Assembly: GCA_051294375.1 (NCBI GenBank)
Contig: CM119264.1
Location: 17,980,673 to 18,044,672 of the forward strand
Length of the DNA: 64,000 nucleotides
Direction of reading: 5' to 3'
DNA from: Paraspadella gotoi
Taxonomy: Eukaryota > Chaetognatha
The translations under genes were made by a program, and so were the position numbers. Every line of letters begins with the position of its first letter. The stretch's first letter is position 1. The notes under the pieces are model-generated. The model saw nothing but the letters and a program-made list of their open reading frames with translations, had not been told where the DNA came from and ran no database searches. Below are positions 1 to 11,828 of the stretch, one piece after another.

Positions 1-310
1 TTGTAAAAAGTAAATTGTTTAAGAGTGATTAAATATATATTTCTTCTTTCATTTGTGGAGCTTCACTAAATAAAACGTCTTCACACGTCACTGATTTATT
101 AATGATTAAGCATATTAAATTTTAATTAAAAGTTTCTTGTAATATATTTTTTTTGGGATCCCATTTTAAAGCAGATGAGCTGATAAAGTTTAAGATGATT
201 AAGGAGATTAAAAAACTTGAATTTGTACTTCGATTTCCACCTTTTGTTTCAAACAATTTTAAATGAAACAAAAATGCATTTTTTTTTCTATCCCTCCTCA
301 TCTTTGGTTT
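1..310. other. AT-rich DNA, nothing identified
   Basis: No open frame, motif or repeat of note. Confidence 0.6.
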
Positions 311-1380
311 GACGCGAAGAATAATTCATGAGATTCATCAAGACTTTCTGTCTGCGAGCTTACACCCAGCTGGTTTCCTCCTCTTTTTATCCTCCTCCTC
401 ATCTTCCTCCTCATCCTCTTTTCTTCGTCTTCCTCCTCTTCTCATTCTTCTCACTCCTCTTCTCCTCCCTCCTCCTCCTCCTCCTCCTCACTCCTCCATG
501 GCACGGAGTGCTTCATCGTCGAACGCCTTTTCTACACGTCATTCCCCCTCGCTTCTTCAAAATCACGTCGTCGTCGTTGTCGTCGTCGTTGTCGTCGTCG
601 TCGACGTTGTTTTTGGTTTTCGCAATTCTCATCGTCGCCCATTGATGACAATTTCAAAGAGTCGCCTCTCGATGGAATTTTTCCCAAAAATTTCCCATCT
701 CTTTTTGCTGTCTAATTAGTAATTAATTTTTTCCTACGTATTTTTTATTCGAAGTTTTGTCATCAGTAACGTAAAAAAAATTAACGTGAGGATAACTTTT
801 TTGTTTTAAAAAATTTTCCGTAGATAGTAATGTCTATAACGTTACAAGAAAAAAATAAATACAAAGAAATGAGCAAAGATAAAAAAAAGTCCGCTGGAAA
901 CTGGGGATGCAATTTTTTCTTCCGTCTTTGCGACGTTTTTGTCAAGGACTCAATTCCGGATTTGACGTTGTAAAAAAAAAAGGAAAAATCTTCTAGACCT
1001 GACAAAAAAGGAAATAAAAAAGTTTGTACAAGATGAAAAAAATAAAGAAAAATCTCTTTGCGAAAAAAAACAACGAAAGTATACAAGGCCTGTCGCCAGA
1101 AGGAAAGCGATATTTTAGACAACCACCACGACGGGCCAAAAACACAAGAATTACGCGTAATTTTTTTTTATTTCCCCTGCTTTCTCTTCTCTCTCTCATC
1201 TCCTCTCTCTCTCTCTCTCTCTCTCGTCTCTCTCTCTCTCGTCTCCCTCTCGTCTCTCTCTCTGCATCTCTCTCTCATCGTTTCTCCTCGCTTATCGTCT
1301 TAATAATAATGAGAAGTCCCCGTGTAAATAAGGATAAAGAAATTAAAAAAAAAAATTCAATCACGGAAATTGTCTGCTGA

Positions 1381-2340
1381 TTTCACGATTCACGCGCGAA
1401 GAGTAAATTGACTCATCGGCGCGAGTTAAAACTCGAACCTCGCGCGTCGTGATTACGGCGGCGAGAGCGAATATTCTTTTTCACTGAGGCGCGTGAGGGC
1501 TAAGAACCTCAGGCGATGGGTAGTAATATCAAGGCGCGTGAGACTCTGAGTTTTTGAGATCAGGCGTGGTGAGGCGGTGAGATCACGCGAAACGTGTAAA
1601 GAGGGACAGATTTGGATTGAGAGCTTGTCGGAAGGGAAACAAACATAATACCTATATGATTAGTCAGATCAAGCGGAGGTCGAACCCTGGTTTGTGGTTA
1701 GGTGAGAGGAGATCAAAATATTGTCTTAATATTATGCAGAGTCTGCAAAATGTAATTTTCTAAACACGTCAGATCGAAATCATTCGTGCGCTCCAGAAAA
1801 AAAAAATTATTGTGTAAAAAAAAAAATACATAGATAGTGCGTCGGCGTCCACCCTTTGTTTTCAACTACCTACGACGAGTCTTCGCCACCCCATTGCCAG
1901 TCGCCACGCCACCTCCTTCTCCACCGCCATCGCCATCGCTGCCGCAGACCGCTCCGCCGCCACCCGCCGCCGCCGTTATGGCCCTCTCGCAGCTGGAACT
2001 AATGGGGAAGAATGATTTTTTTTTCGAAGATAAAATTAATTTTCCCCTCGGAGCGATTCGCTACAGATGATTCGCTACAGAATATTTGCGACGAACGGTT
2101 CGCTACATAAGTTCTCACAAGACGCGGGAAAATACGAAACCTTCGGAAATAAAAGAGAGTGGTGATGATCTTTTTTTTTATTTTTTGAAATGATGGGCGC
2201 GCGGCTGCTAGGCCTCTCTCTTTCTCTGAATCGATCGATATGCAGTGGCGAGATAGGAAAAGAAAGGTTCAATAAAAGGCTGGAGAGAGGTAAAGTAATG
2301 TTGAGAGCCGTAGTCTAACGTCTGATTCAGGTATCTTTCG
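1381..2340. other. Mixed-composition DNA without a supported gene
   Basis: It contains a duplicated AGGCGCGTGAG word (about 1488 and 1534), a Pro-rich frame from C/G-rich triplets at 1880-1980 and a twice-repeated GATTCGCTACAGA (2055-2067, 2069-2081). None amounts to a gene. Confidence 0.5.
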
Positions 2341-2357
2341 CGTCCTGTCTTGTTGAA

Positions 2358-2418
2358 TCACGTGAACCGGGGCCAAACTCTCGCGCGCCCACTCGCTTCA
2401 CGCTCAAAGGTCACGTGA
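2358..2418. promoter_or_regulatory. Two TCACGTGA palindromes in a CpG-rich segment
   Basis: TCACGTGA lies at 2358-2365 and 2411-2418, flanked by CpG-rich sequence (CTCGCGCGCCC). No gene start is visible nearby. Confidence 0.3.
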
Positions 2419-2616
2419 TTTCGTGCGCACTCTGCGGTCGCGTCACTGAAAATCACAGATTCTGAGTTTCTGGGAGAAAAAAGAGTCGAAGGAAGGAGAC
2501 GAGGTGGGAGAAGAAGAGAGAAGAGGTTAAAACGAGGAGAATGAAAGACTGGTCCCTGAAGGAATCAAATTAGAGACTTGGCTGTGGAGTAGAGAGAGTG
2601 GGAGACGGAGCGAGAA

Positions 2617-2621
<5 letters not shown>

Positions 2622-2660
<39 letters not shown>
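2622..2660. repeat. (GA)n microsatellite
   Basis: An uninterrupted GA run of about 39 bases. Confidence 0.95.
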
Positions 2661-2663
<3 letters not shown>

Positions 2664-3033
2664 AAAATATAAATCTTGCGAAAAAGAGGATCACCTGACT
2701 AAGCGCCGGTTCTAGAAAATTTAATCCGAAAAAAAAATTTAATTATTGTACAGTATAATAAAATGTAATATTTTTATATAATTTAAATTTTTTAAAATAC
2801 ATTTGAAAAAAATCTTGAAGAATAAATAATCTAGTAAGTTTGTTTTTTGTTCACCCCCATGAAATATCTACGGTTAGTAAACCTCCAAAAAATAAAAAAG
2901 ATGATAATGATAAACTTTTAAGCGCTTTATAATAATGATTAAGTTAATAGTGACGTATATTTGGCTACAAAGTAATGCTAGGGGCCACGGTTAAATTCGC
3001 CCTAAGTCCAAAATATTAAGTGTGCAAAATTCT

Positions 3034-3145
3034 TCTCTCTCTCTCATCTCTCTCAGTCTTCTCTCCTCTCTCGTCTCTATCTCTCTCTCGGCTCTCTCGT
3101 CTCTCCTCGGCGTCTCTCTCTCTGTCTCTTCTCTCTCTTTCAATT
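3034..3145. repeat. Degenerate (CT)n array
   Basis: CT repeats broken by CG, GT and TC steps, about 110 bases. Confidence 0.85.
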
Positions 3146-3169
3146 TAATTCTCTTACTGCCCGAAGATC

Positions 3170-3800
3170 ATTGATCGAACGTCGGCGTTCAGATTTCTTT
3201 TTTTTTCTTCATCGCATTTTTTCTGTTTTTATATTTTTTTTTATTTCTTTCCAGATTCCCGGTCGAGATTGAATTTATAAGGAAAATGAAAATTATCTTT
3301 TTCTCTTTCCCTGATTTTTACCGAGTTTCTCGCTATTTTTTTTCCTTTTTCCTTTTTCTTTTTTCTTCCTTTTTTTTCATTTCTTCTTTCTATTTTCCCT
3401 AGAAAAAAAAGGGATGGTTTGAAAGTTGTTTTTAATGGATTCGCACGATTACGACGATAGGAGGGAAAATCAATCAGAGGATGCGGGGGAGAGGAAAGGA
3501 AAATTTACTCCCTAGAAAGAGATAAGAAAGAAAAGAATGAAAGATTTAAAAAAAAAAAGGACAGAAAAAAGAGAGGAATGAAAGAGAAAAAAACGGAGAA
3601 AATTGAAAATAAAATTGAAACAAAAGGCGGAAAATGAGAAAACGACGACGACGACAGCCGAGGCGAGAACAACAATGGAGAACGACGACAAGGAAAACAA
3701 CAAAATTGACTTTGAGGTGAACACCCGACGACGACGAAAGAAAAAAAGAGGATCTTACGACAAAGAAAAAGAAAAAAGAAGAAAAAGTGAATTGTTGGTC
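3170..3800. other. Pyrimidine-rich then purine-rich stretch, nothing identified
   Basis: T/C-rich to about 3400, then A/G-rich. A lysine/threonine-rich plus frame at 3603-3800 is probably compositional. Confidence 0.5.
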
Positions 3801-3857
3801 AGTTTCGTAGTATTCTCGAACATTTCACAGCGTGGGAGAATATTCTTTCCTCACAAT

Positions 3858-3955
3858 CTCTCTCTCTCTCAGTCTCTCTCTCTTCTCTCTCGCTCCTCCT
3901 CTCTTCTCTCTCTCTCTCTCTCTCCTCTCTCATCTCTCTTCTCTGCTCTTACATT
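3858..3955. repeat. (CT)n array
   Basis: An interrupted CT run following a purine-rich stretch (3480-3790). Confidence 0.85.
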
Positions 3956-4079
3956 CTTCTAACGATTTGTCCAACATGAACGATCAGTTCTATTCATTCC
4001 AGTTTTGCCCGCTTCTCTATCGTCATCAATGTATTTCTATAATTATAAGGCAAAAAATCATCAGATTTCTCTCTTAGTT

Positions 4080-5700
4080 TCTTCATACAGTTTAATGTCT
4101 CGTGGTAACTTTGCATTTTGTAAAACATCGACATTGTGACGTTATGTACAAAAGCTTTTTTAGTCGCATGGAAACGTGACTCTATAAAACGCTTTTGCCT
4201 ATCATATGTTCTATCTGTTTGTTGGTGTTAATTAAGAGAAATTCAATTGATAAAATGAATAAATATTATCGCGTTTTCAGAGAAATGTAAATCAAGAAAA
4301 AGAAGCAAAGAGAAAATGAGCGGGAAGGAAAAGGAAAAAAATGATCCTAAAAAAAAGAGAAAGAATGAGGGCAACCAACCGACTACAATTTAACGTTGGA
4401 TATAGGACCTTCTTTATATACATATAATACCAACCTCATGAAATCGTTAAATAACTTAAGTTAAGTATCTTCAACTCTTTCCATCTCTACAGGCCGGACT
4501 ACTATTTTTTGCTCTAACGCTTTCCCTTTCCTCTCTCCTTCCTTCCAGCTGCGTTGGACGGCCTTCATTAATCACAGTCAGACTTCCATGATTCCTCTAA
4601 CACACGTAATTATAGCTTCCTGCCAAAAATGAAAAAGAAAAAAAAAGGAAAAGGAAGAAAAAAAAATCGTTTATTAACGTAATCGAGAAAATTACAGCAT
4701 ATAGCGATTAATAAAAAAAAACATATACCGGCCATATTTATTAACTGATTATATTACATCTTCATAATTTTGTATAGAACGCCTCTTCGGGTCTTCCCTC
4801 TCTTAACTGGATGACGTTATTTAAATAAATTTTTTTATTTAAATCCGAAATTCGCTGGTTTTCCTCTTTATTTCAACACTTTTTTATTTCTATATCTCGA
4901 TTTTCTCCCAGATTTTTTTTCAAAACGCGTGCAAAAAGACACGCAGTACGGGCGGCACGACATGCACGCCGCTTATCGACCTCTTCGGCATTGGGTTTCT
5001 CCATCGGCGTCACCGGCGTTGATTTCGCGCCGGCGTCCCACTTTGTTTACTCTTCGATTTTTCTCTCAAATTTCCGCTCTTGTCGAAAAAGTTGGTTTTT
5101 ACTTGGGAGAGATGGAGAGAGAAAGAAGACGGCAGTGAATAATGATGTGGAACAGAAACCAATAACTAAATGGGCAATCAACGTATTAAATCCATCAATG
5201 TTTTGCCTATTTTCTCATGCGCTATCTTTTTCCCATCTTCTGTATCTTCATCTTCTGTATATAGTTTTTTTTCCGCTTTTCTTCCACCTGTCATCTCGCC
5301 ATCACCTTCTGGTTTCCTCCTTTTTTACCTTCGCTGCTTTCTTCCCTCCTGATTTTTGCTGCTTGGTTCTCCAGTGTTCGTGCCAAGCTTTTTTCTCCAA
5401 GTTTAATTAAACTCACGTCTTAATAGATCTCTGGCCGATCTTCTTCCACATATCATGATTTCTACCGAATTGGAATTTTGGGCGCTTCTTATATTTCGTT
5501 CTATCTTTTCCGCATGTGTTTTCTGTTTTTTCTGTTCTGTTATACTTTATGATTTGCTAATTTCATCGACCCTCGAAAGAAATACTTTCTTTGACAATAT
5601 GTCTCAATTCCTTTTTCTATATCATTATTCTTCTCTCGTTTTCACTCTCAAATATCTTTCTACTATTCCCCTTCATCTCGTTCACGGCCCATTCCCCGTC
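4080..5700. other. AT-rich intergenic or intronic DNA
   Basis: No supported exon. A CpG-containing patch lies at 4920-5050. Confidence 0.5.
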
Positions 5701-5712
5701 GCCGCCCCTCCT

Positions 5713-5718
5713 TTCTCT

Positions 5719-5777
<59 letters not shown>

Positions 5778-5800
5778 ATCATCTCTCTCTCTCTCTCTCC
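5713..5800. repeat. (CT)n array
   Basis: A near-pure CT run with one CATCAT interruption. Confidence 0.95.
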
Positions 5801-5936
5801 TTCTTTCCCTTTTTCCCCCCTCTTCTTTTTACTCCGTCTCTCTCTCTCCTCCCTCTCTCCCCAGGGATCCACTGCAGCCAGGATCCATTTCCTGCGCCTC
5901 TGCTTTCGTCTAGAGGTCCTTTGCATAATCTTCCTA

Positions 5937-5977
5937 GTCACGTGACGAAAGAGTCAGAGAGAGAGAGAGAGAGAAGA

Positions 5978-6034
<57 letters not shown>

Positions 6035-6120
6035 GAGAGAGAGGCAGAAAGAATTCTTCTGGTATCCACGATGCTTCTTCGGCGACTTTTCTCTCACGTG
6101 AGAATCACGTGATCTCATGT
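5937..6120. promoter_or_regulatory. Three TCACGTGA palindromes around a GA array
   Basis: TCACGTGA lies at 5938-5945 (within GTCACGTGAC), 6094-6101 and 6105-6112, with CATGTG at 6115-6120. A GA array separates the first from the others. Confidence 0.35.
5955..6043. repeat. (GA)n array
   Basis: A GA run with few interruptions, lying between TCACGTGA sites. Confidence 0.95.
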
Positions 6121-6144
6121 GAGCAAATCTTCTTGGTTCTTCAG

Positions 6145-6226
6145 TGATTTCGACGACGATGACAACGACGAAATTAACGAGGACAACGATGAAAGGCGAC
6201 GAGTCATGATGACGTTCTTAAATTGA
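6145..6226 (+). CDS. Candidate terminal coding exon, acidic C-terminus, unknown gene
   Basis: A clean 3' splice site (CTTCTTGGTTCTTCAG) ends at 6144. The next frame reads one carried-over base and then DFDDDDNDDEINED..., ends RRRVMMTFLN and stops at TGA 6224-6226. Two AATAAA hexamers follow at 6394-6399 and 6408-6413, a sensible 3' UTR length. Acidic C-terminal tails occur in many unrelated nuclear and chaperone-type proteins, so no function is assigned. Triplet repeats of GAC/GAT type can create such a frame by chance. No upstream exon could be paired with it. Confidence 0.28.
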
Positions 6227-6719
6227 CAAAATGTATGAAGTGTTAAGTTAGATTTTGTAATCCATTTTTTAATTTCGTTTTTTTTTTCATAACCGTTATA
6301 TTAACAAAATATGTGATGACGATGGGATGAGACGTAATATTGATAGATAAATGAAACAATTCTGTCAACCCAGCATTTTAAATATTTTCTACTAATAAAC
6401 TTCTGGCAATAAATAATATTTGTGAATCGCAGTATGATGGAGTCTAATTTTTCTTTCACTTGACTATTTTTGAATATACCATAATTTACATTACGCTCTA
6501 CGTAGCATCGAATCTATCTTATATCAAACAAACGTGTAATGCGATCGAAAAACATCTTATTAAGTCACACAGACCTGCCGTCACTAAAAAAGGAGGTGAG
6601 AAAAAAAGTGAAGATGGAAGAGAAGGCGAGAAAAAACTCATTAAGGAAGGAAACGTCCAGTTGTCATCCTTCGCCGACGCAGCCGAGTTTGTTTTACTTC
6701 GGAATCGAAAAACGCGTCT

Positions 6720-6912
6720 CCTCGTAACGAAGCGAAAACGCTGAACGTCGTTACACAACTCGCGCCGGCCTTTGTGCTCGCTTCGCCGCGTCAGCGACGC
6801 GCGTCGGTCTCCGGAGGAATCGGCGGCGCCGCGGCAGCGTCCGGCGTCAGCTTCCGGTTACCTGGCGTCAACGCCGCATCTCTCTCTCTCTCATCTCTCT
6901 CTCTCTCTTTCT

Positions 6913-6946
<34 letters not shown>

Positions 6947-7070
6947 CTCTCTTCTCTCTGCTTCTCTCTCTCTTCCTCTCTCTCTCTCTCTCTCTCTCTC
7001 TCAATCGGTGGCGTCGATGACAGACGACTGTCAGAAAGCGAATTAACGCCGCAAAACCGGAAGTGGGCAT
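6720..7070. promoter_or_regulatory. CpG-rich promoter-like island with a CT array and an ETS site
   Basis: A CpG-dense stretch at 6720-6880 is followed by a CT array and then ACCGGAAGTG at 7056-7065, a perfect ETS/GABP-type site. CT/GA tracts next to CpG-rich DNA are typical of GAGA-factor-type promoters in arthropods. Transcript direction is unknown. Confidence 0.3.
6882..7003. repeat. (CT)n array
   Basis: A CT run with TTC and TGCTT interruptions at the right edge of a CpG-rich island. Confidence 0.93.
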
Positions 7071-7079
7071 CGTGGAAAG

Positions 7080-7738
7080 AAGAGAAAGAGAGTAGGAGAG
7101 AGATATATACTATTAAAAACAGTAAGAAGAAGAAAAAGATAAAAAAGACATGGGACTTGGTAAGTTAAAATAACATTTAATCGCAAGATCAGAGTTATTA
7201 GCTTTTCTCGACTCGAATCACAACTGGGTTTAAACATCCAAAAGTCATTTGAGACGATCATTAAAAAACAATGTATTTTTGGAGGCGTAAAATATTTTTT
7301 ATTGGGTAAAAAGAAACTGTTGTACACAAAACATTCTCTTTTTTTGCCGTAAGCATTTTACGGCAATGTAACCAAAACCAAGTTTAAGAGTCTCTCTTTC
7401 TTCTGATTTTCTCTAGTTATTTCCCTCTCTCCCAGAGGCGCCGAAGTCCGCCAACGGAGCCGGGTTAAGACCCAATTTGACCCAAACACGATGTTCTTTC
7501 TTTTCCCAACGCGTCGGGTCTTTCCTCCTTTTCTCCACTTTTTCCTTGCCTCCTTTCTTCTCTCCTCTTCCCGCTCAGCTCTTCCCCCGCTTTCTCCTTC
7601 CGCCTTCTTTCCTTTCGGGCTTTTACTTTCTCTACTGACTATCTTTTGTTTCTCTGAGAGAAAAGGATCCACTCCTGACTTCCTTTCGATATCCTATTTT
7701 GACATTTGAAGTCTCTCTCTCTCTCTCTCTCTCTCTTC

Positions 7739-7770
<32 letters not shown>

Positions 7771-7777
7771 CTCTCTC

Positions 7778-7815
<38 letters not shown>

Positions 7816-8300
7816 TTCCATCTGTCTCACTATCAAGTTTTATTGTTTCATTACGTGTCGATGACCTCGGAGCGAAAAAGTGTTGCTCATTAAACGCTTC
7901 ACGGCTTCAGTTGGTCTTGAATCCTGAATGGTCCGACGCCAAGGCTCCTTATGTCTCACGGAGTATTTTTTAAGTCGAGTTAATGCTACTTAAAGTCTTT
8001 TGATTCAGCGGTGGTTTGATAAACGACTCTTTTTTGGAGAACATAATGTCGTCTTACGCAAGCTACAGTTATTTAATATTTTTATTATTGTTATATTGTT
8101 TTTCTTTCACTCATTCAATTTTTTTTTCCCATTCTTGCTGTTGGTGCTTGCGGAATTTCACGATTACAATTGGCGAATGGCGATTCGTGTTTTAGATTCT
8201 TTTTTTAACTCCCATTATTTCCAATTAAAATTTGTCGTGAGAAAATGAGAGGAAGCGAAATTTTATCCTGCGGTCGTCATCTTCGGTTCGACCATAAATC
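7080..8300. other. Intergenic or intronic DNA apart from a CT array
   Basis: No supported exon, splice pair or RNA gene was seen. Confidence 0.5.
7712..7812. repeat. (CT)n array
   Basis: CT repeats of about 100 bases. Confidence 0.93.
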
Positions 8301-8322
8301 AACGGTGAATCAGCGCTTTTTT

Positions 8323-8323
8323 A

Positions 8324-8364
<41 letters not shown>
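8323..8364. repeat. (GTC)n trinucleotide array
   Basis: A pure GTC/CGT run; frames across it read poly-Val, poly-Ser or poly-Arg. Confidence 0.95.
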
Positions 8365-8367
<3 letters not shown>

Positions 8368-8991
8368 TTCATGATCCGTATTCCCCATTTCGGTCGCTTC
8401 TCGCCACGGTCGTCGTCGTCGTCATTGTCGTCTGTAGATTTCGAAATTGTTCTAATTGTTGGGGTCTTTGTGGTCACCATAGTGTACTACTTGGTCTATT
8501 TTTACTTTGATGACTAATACTAAGAAAGGGAGAAAGGGAGAAAGTGTTCGAAGACGACACGTCATCGATATTGAAAATGAGACGAAAATAAAGCCAAGGT
8601 TTGCCGAAGGCGAAGGCAGTTCGAGGCCACAGGTTTCGCAAATGGAGGAAGGGAGAAAGTTAAGGATGTTTCGCAAATGGAGGAAGGGAGAAAGGTAAGG
8701 ATCTCCGCCGTTAGACTCACCAAATTAGCGATTAGAGTCGCCGTCGAATTGGGAAACGAGGAAAGGTGAGAAATTAGAGAAAGACGAATTGGGAGAGGGA
8801 GTGAAAGGGGCGATAGGAGTGGAAGGATGCTGAGATGTAGAGAGTTGGGGCTGAGATGTAGGGAGTTGGGGCGGCAAGAATGATGAAAAGCAGGGAAAAA
8901 CTGAAAGGAACAGAAGTTGGGAAGGTAGGAAAGAACGAGAACCTGGAACTCGAGACGATAATTAATGAGAAAAATCATTATTAATTAATCT

Positions 8992-9056
8992 CAGAGAGAG
9001 AGAGAGAGAGAGAGAGAGGAGGAGGAAGGAGAGAGAGAGAGAGAGAGAGAGAGAGA
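8992..9056. repeat. (GA)n array
   Basis: A GA run with a GGAGGAGGAAGG interruption; A2 counterpart near 12537-12605. Confidence 0.93.
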
Positions 9057-9941
9057 AGCGAAGGAAGGATCGCATTGTGACGTAAAATGATTGGCGATTG
9101 AAGAAAAGGAGATTTGGTGGGTCGGGGGAAAGAGCGGTGGCGGAGGGATGGGGTGGTTGGATCGAGGGCGTGGCAGATGTTATCTGTAGCTACGAAGATA
9201 GGAAGGGCGTTTAAAAGAGTGGGAAGAAATGTAATGGAAAAAAAAATATTTACCAATTTACCAAAATTAAAGAGCATTACGAGCCTTTGTATGGGAGGTA
9301 TGAAAAGGAAACAACCGGAAGGAAGGGGGATATGAAAGGGAGAGAGCGTGAAGAGGAAGTATAAAAGGGTCGAAGATGTAACGACGCGAAGTCAAAAAGG
9401 GTCACGACTCAAGGGTCACGCGAGAAGGAGGGGCATGGGGGGGGGGGCGGCGAACAGAATCGGGCGAGGAAATGGGAAAATGGAGCGGAAACAGGAGGAG
9501 GGGGGGAGGAAGGGCTATTGGCTTAGGGCCAAAAAGCAGAGATGAGAAGAGATGGCCTCTCGAAAAGAGAGTATGAGGCGAGGCCGACCTGCATTTCCCC
9601 TTCCTCGTTGTTGTTGTTGTTGTTAGTGGTCAACTGGTCTTCGTCAATCCCTCCTCATTATTCATTGCAATATGTTGTTATCGTCCTGTCTTATGAGATT
9701 GCCTCCTAAGCATTTTTCTTTTGTTTTTAACTTTATTTTATTCTACCAGCTTTACTATATATAGTAGTTATTTAGTTATGTAGTAATGTTTTTTAAATTT
9801 TTTTCGTCATTCATCGCTGCGACTATAATCATCTGTATTTTGTAGGTCAGATTGAATATTCTTTGTCCGAGTGGGACGTAAATGTTTTCCCATTTTCGTC
9901 TTTCCGATTTCTTCGCTGCCGTCGTCATAATCATGAACAAC

Positions 9942-9944
9942 ATG

Positions 9945-9979
<35 letters not shown>

Positions 9980-10179
9980 ATAGCATCATATCACATAATA
10001 CATCATCGTCGTCGTTGTCGTCGTCATCATCATCGTCTTCTTTGCTGTCGTCGTCATAATCATCATCATCATCATCGTCGTCGTCGTCATCATGCGTCTT
10101 CTCTCGCTGTCGTCGTCATAATCATCATCATCATCATCGTCGTCGTCGTCATCATCGTCTTCTTTGCTGTCGTCGTCAT

Positions 10180-10228
<49 letters not shown>

Positions 10229-10260
10229 GTCGTCGTCGTCGTCGTCGTCGTCGTCCCTCG
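9942..10260. repeat. Compound (ATC)n/(GTC)n higher-order array
   Basis: Alternating blocks of ATC and GTC triplets are joined by recurring CTTTGCTGTCGTCGTCATAATC segments, giving a higher-order repeat of about 65-70 bases seen three times (near 10038, 10105 and 10165). The minus frame reads long poly-Asp. A2 counterpart is 13495-13830. Confidence 0.9.
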
Positions 10261-11056
10261 TTTCTCGTTCTTTCTCGTCATTCGTCGTCAATTCCTCCTC
10301 CGTCCCTCGCCAAGAATTAATCGCCTCCACCGGAAGTAGTTTTACGACGAGGAATGGAGGAGTTATCGCGATCCCCATCATCGAAGCGAGGGTAAGGCCG
10401 ACGAGCGAGGGAGTTCTATCGTCGCGAAGAACGTTCTTCTTCGGGTAAGGGTAAGGGTATGGGAAGGTGAGGAGATGCGAAAGCAACGGCGAAGAGAAAA
10501 GGGTAAGTGCGGAGGAAACAATTGATCAGAATTCTCGGGGGTCAAAATTTTATGTAGCGGGAGGGATAAGATGGTCCGAGGTGATCAGGGGTGAGGGGGT
10601 GAAAAGGATCGCTAAGGGCGAGTTTGGGACCCGAAGATAGAGGACTCGACTCGGGGTGAAACTCCGCCACCAAATGGCCATCGAGATGAGTCGAGGTCGA
10701 TCGCCAAATGTACCGCGAAAAAGGATGGCGAACGCAGCGAGACGAAGGTGGCAAACGAGGGAGAAAAAAAAAGTGGCAGAGGAGAAGGAATGGCGGGAGA
10801 CGAGGAGAGAAGAGGAGGGGGGAGGGCGGGAGTAGAATGCCGCGCGAAAGACGACACGAGCCCATCTTCCGGTTTAAAACCGTCGTTACGGTACATCGCT
10901 ACGCCCAGTCACGCGCCAAGAATCGCATGTCGTCTCGGGTCGCTCGGCAACGCCGGCCTCGATGCGAGCGCTTGAGACTTGACGCGAGTCGGGTAGGTGT
11001 CAACCGCGTCAACCGTTGTCCCTCGTCAAACTAAATCAAGGTCAAATGTCCACAGT

Positions 11057-11084
11057 CCAATCAGACCGATGATCCCGCGCCAAA
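11057..11084. promoter_or_regulatory. CCAAT box and E2F-type site
   Basis: CCAATCAGA at 11057-11065 is a standard CCAAT box. TCCCGCGCCAAA at 11073-11084 reads TTTGGCGCGGGA on the minus strand, a full E2F consensus. The A2 copy keeps both. The surrounding 10.86-11.4 kb is CpG-rich, so this looks like a promoter, but no start site or gene is visible beside it. Confidence 0.4.
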
Positions 11085-11336
11085 TGGAAAAGTTATCCTC
11101 GAAACAGGAAATTTTTAATTCTGGCGGCGACTCGACTATATCAAATCGGTGAATCGAGAGTTTCATAAGACTTATTGCGTGTTGTTCCATGCGTAATGTT
11201 TTTGTTATTTATTTACTGATTTGGATTTTTATTGTTATTGAAAAAAGTTTAAAGAGAAATAAACGCGATGTAAGAAGAGACGTCGTTGGCGCGCGGCGTG
11301 TCGCGCAGCGTGACACAAGCGGGAAAAGCAGACGTT

Positions 11337-11415
11337 TCACGTGACGCGTCATGCGCTTACCGTGGTGAATGCCACGTGACGTGTCACGTGACGAGGTGAC
11401 TTAATTTCTGACGTC
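11337..11415. promoter_or_regulatory. E-box cluster (two TCACGTGA palindromes) plus CRE-like site
   Basis: TCACGTGA occurs at 11337-11344 and 11384-11391, with a further CACGTG at 11373-11378 and TGACGTC at 11409-11415. The palindromes are perfect and repeat in A2 at 14921 and 14969. This motif is bound by bHLH-Zip factors of the MITF/TFE and USF type. A large GA array starts about 120 bases further right. Confidence 0.4.
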
Positions 11416-11533
11416 GCGGTTCGCTGCCTTCGTCGCCTGAGGGAAGGCGATTGATTAGAGGGAAGGAGAGAAAAGGGGGGGATTGTTAAGGGAAAGGGAG
11501 AGAGAGAAATAGGGAGAAGTATGTGGACGAGAT

Positions 11534-11660
11534 TAGGAGAAGGAGGAGAAGAGAGAGAGAGAAGAGAGGAGAGAGAGAAAGAAGAGAAAAAGAAGAGTAG
11601 AGAGAGAGAAGAGGAGAGGAGAGAGAGGAGAGAGGAAGGACGAGAGAGAGAGAAGAGAGA

Positions 11661-11727
<67 letters not shown>

Positions 11728-11736
11728 GAAGAGAGA

Positions 11737-11826
<90 letters not shown>
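11534..11826. repeat. Large (GA)n array
   Basis: About 290 bases of GA repeat with GAA and GGA interruptions. A2 counterpart is 15120-15304 and about 100 bases shorter. Confidence 0.95.

Positions 11827-11828
<2 letters not shown>

Noticed and set aside
309-719. Long frames of poly-Ser/Leu, Val, Arg or Asp across this and many other positions
   Set aside because: They are translations of CT, GTC or GAC repeats, are open on several frames at once and show no start, splice or domain evidence.
1670-1700. B-box-like GGGTTCGACCTCC on the minus strand, as a possible tRNA
   Set aside because: No matching acceptor stem, A-box or cloverleaf could be drawn at tRNA spacing.
10439-10461. GGGTAAGGGTAAGGGTATGGG as an interstitial telomere
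   Set aside because: Only about three imperfect units, and they match neither TTAGG nor TTAGGG repeats.
10230-10486. Minus-strand frame with a hydrophobic stretch (MMGIAITPPFLVV) next to the poly-Asp region
   Set aside because: The hydrophobic part is short, the frame is broken in A2, and no start or splice site supports it.
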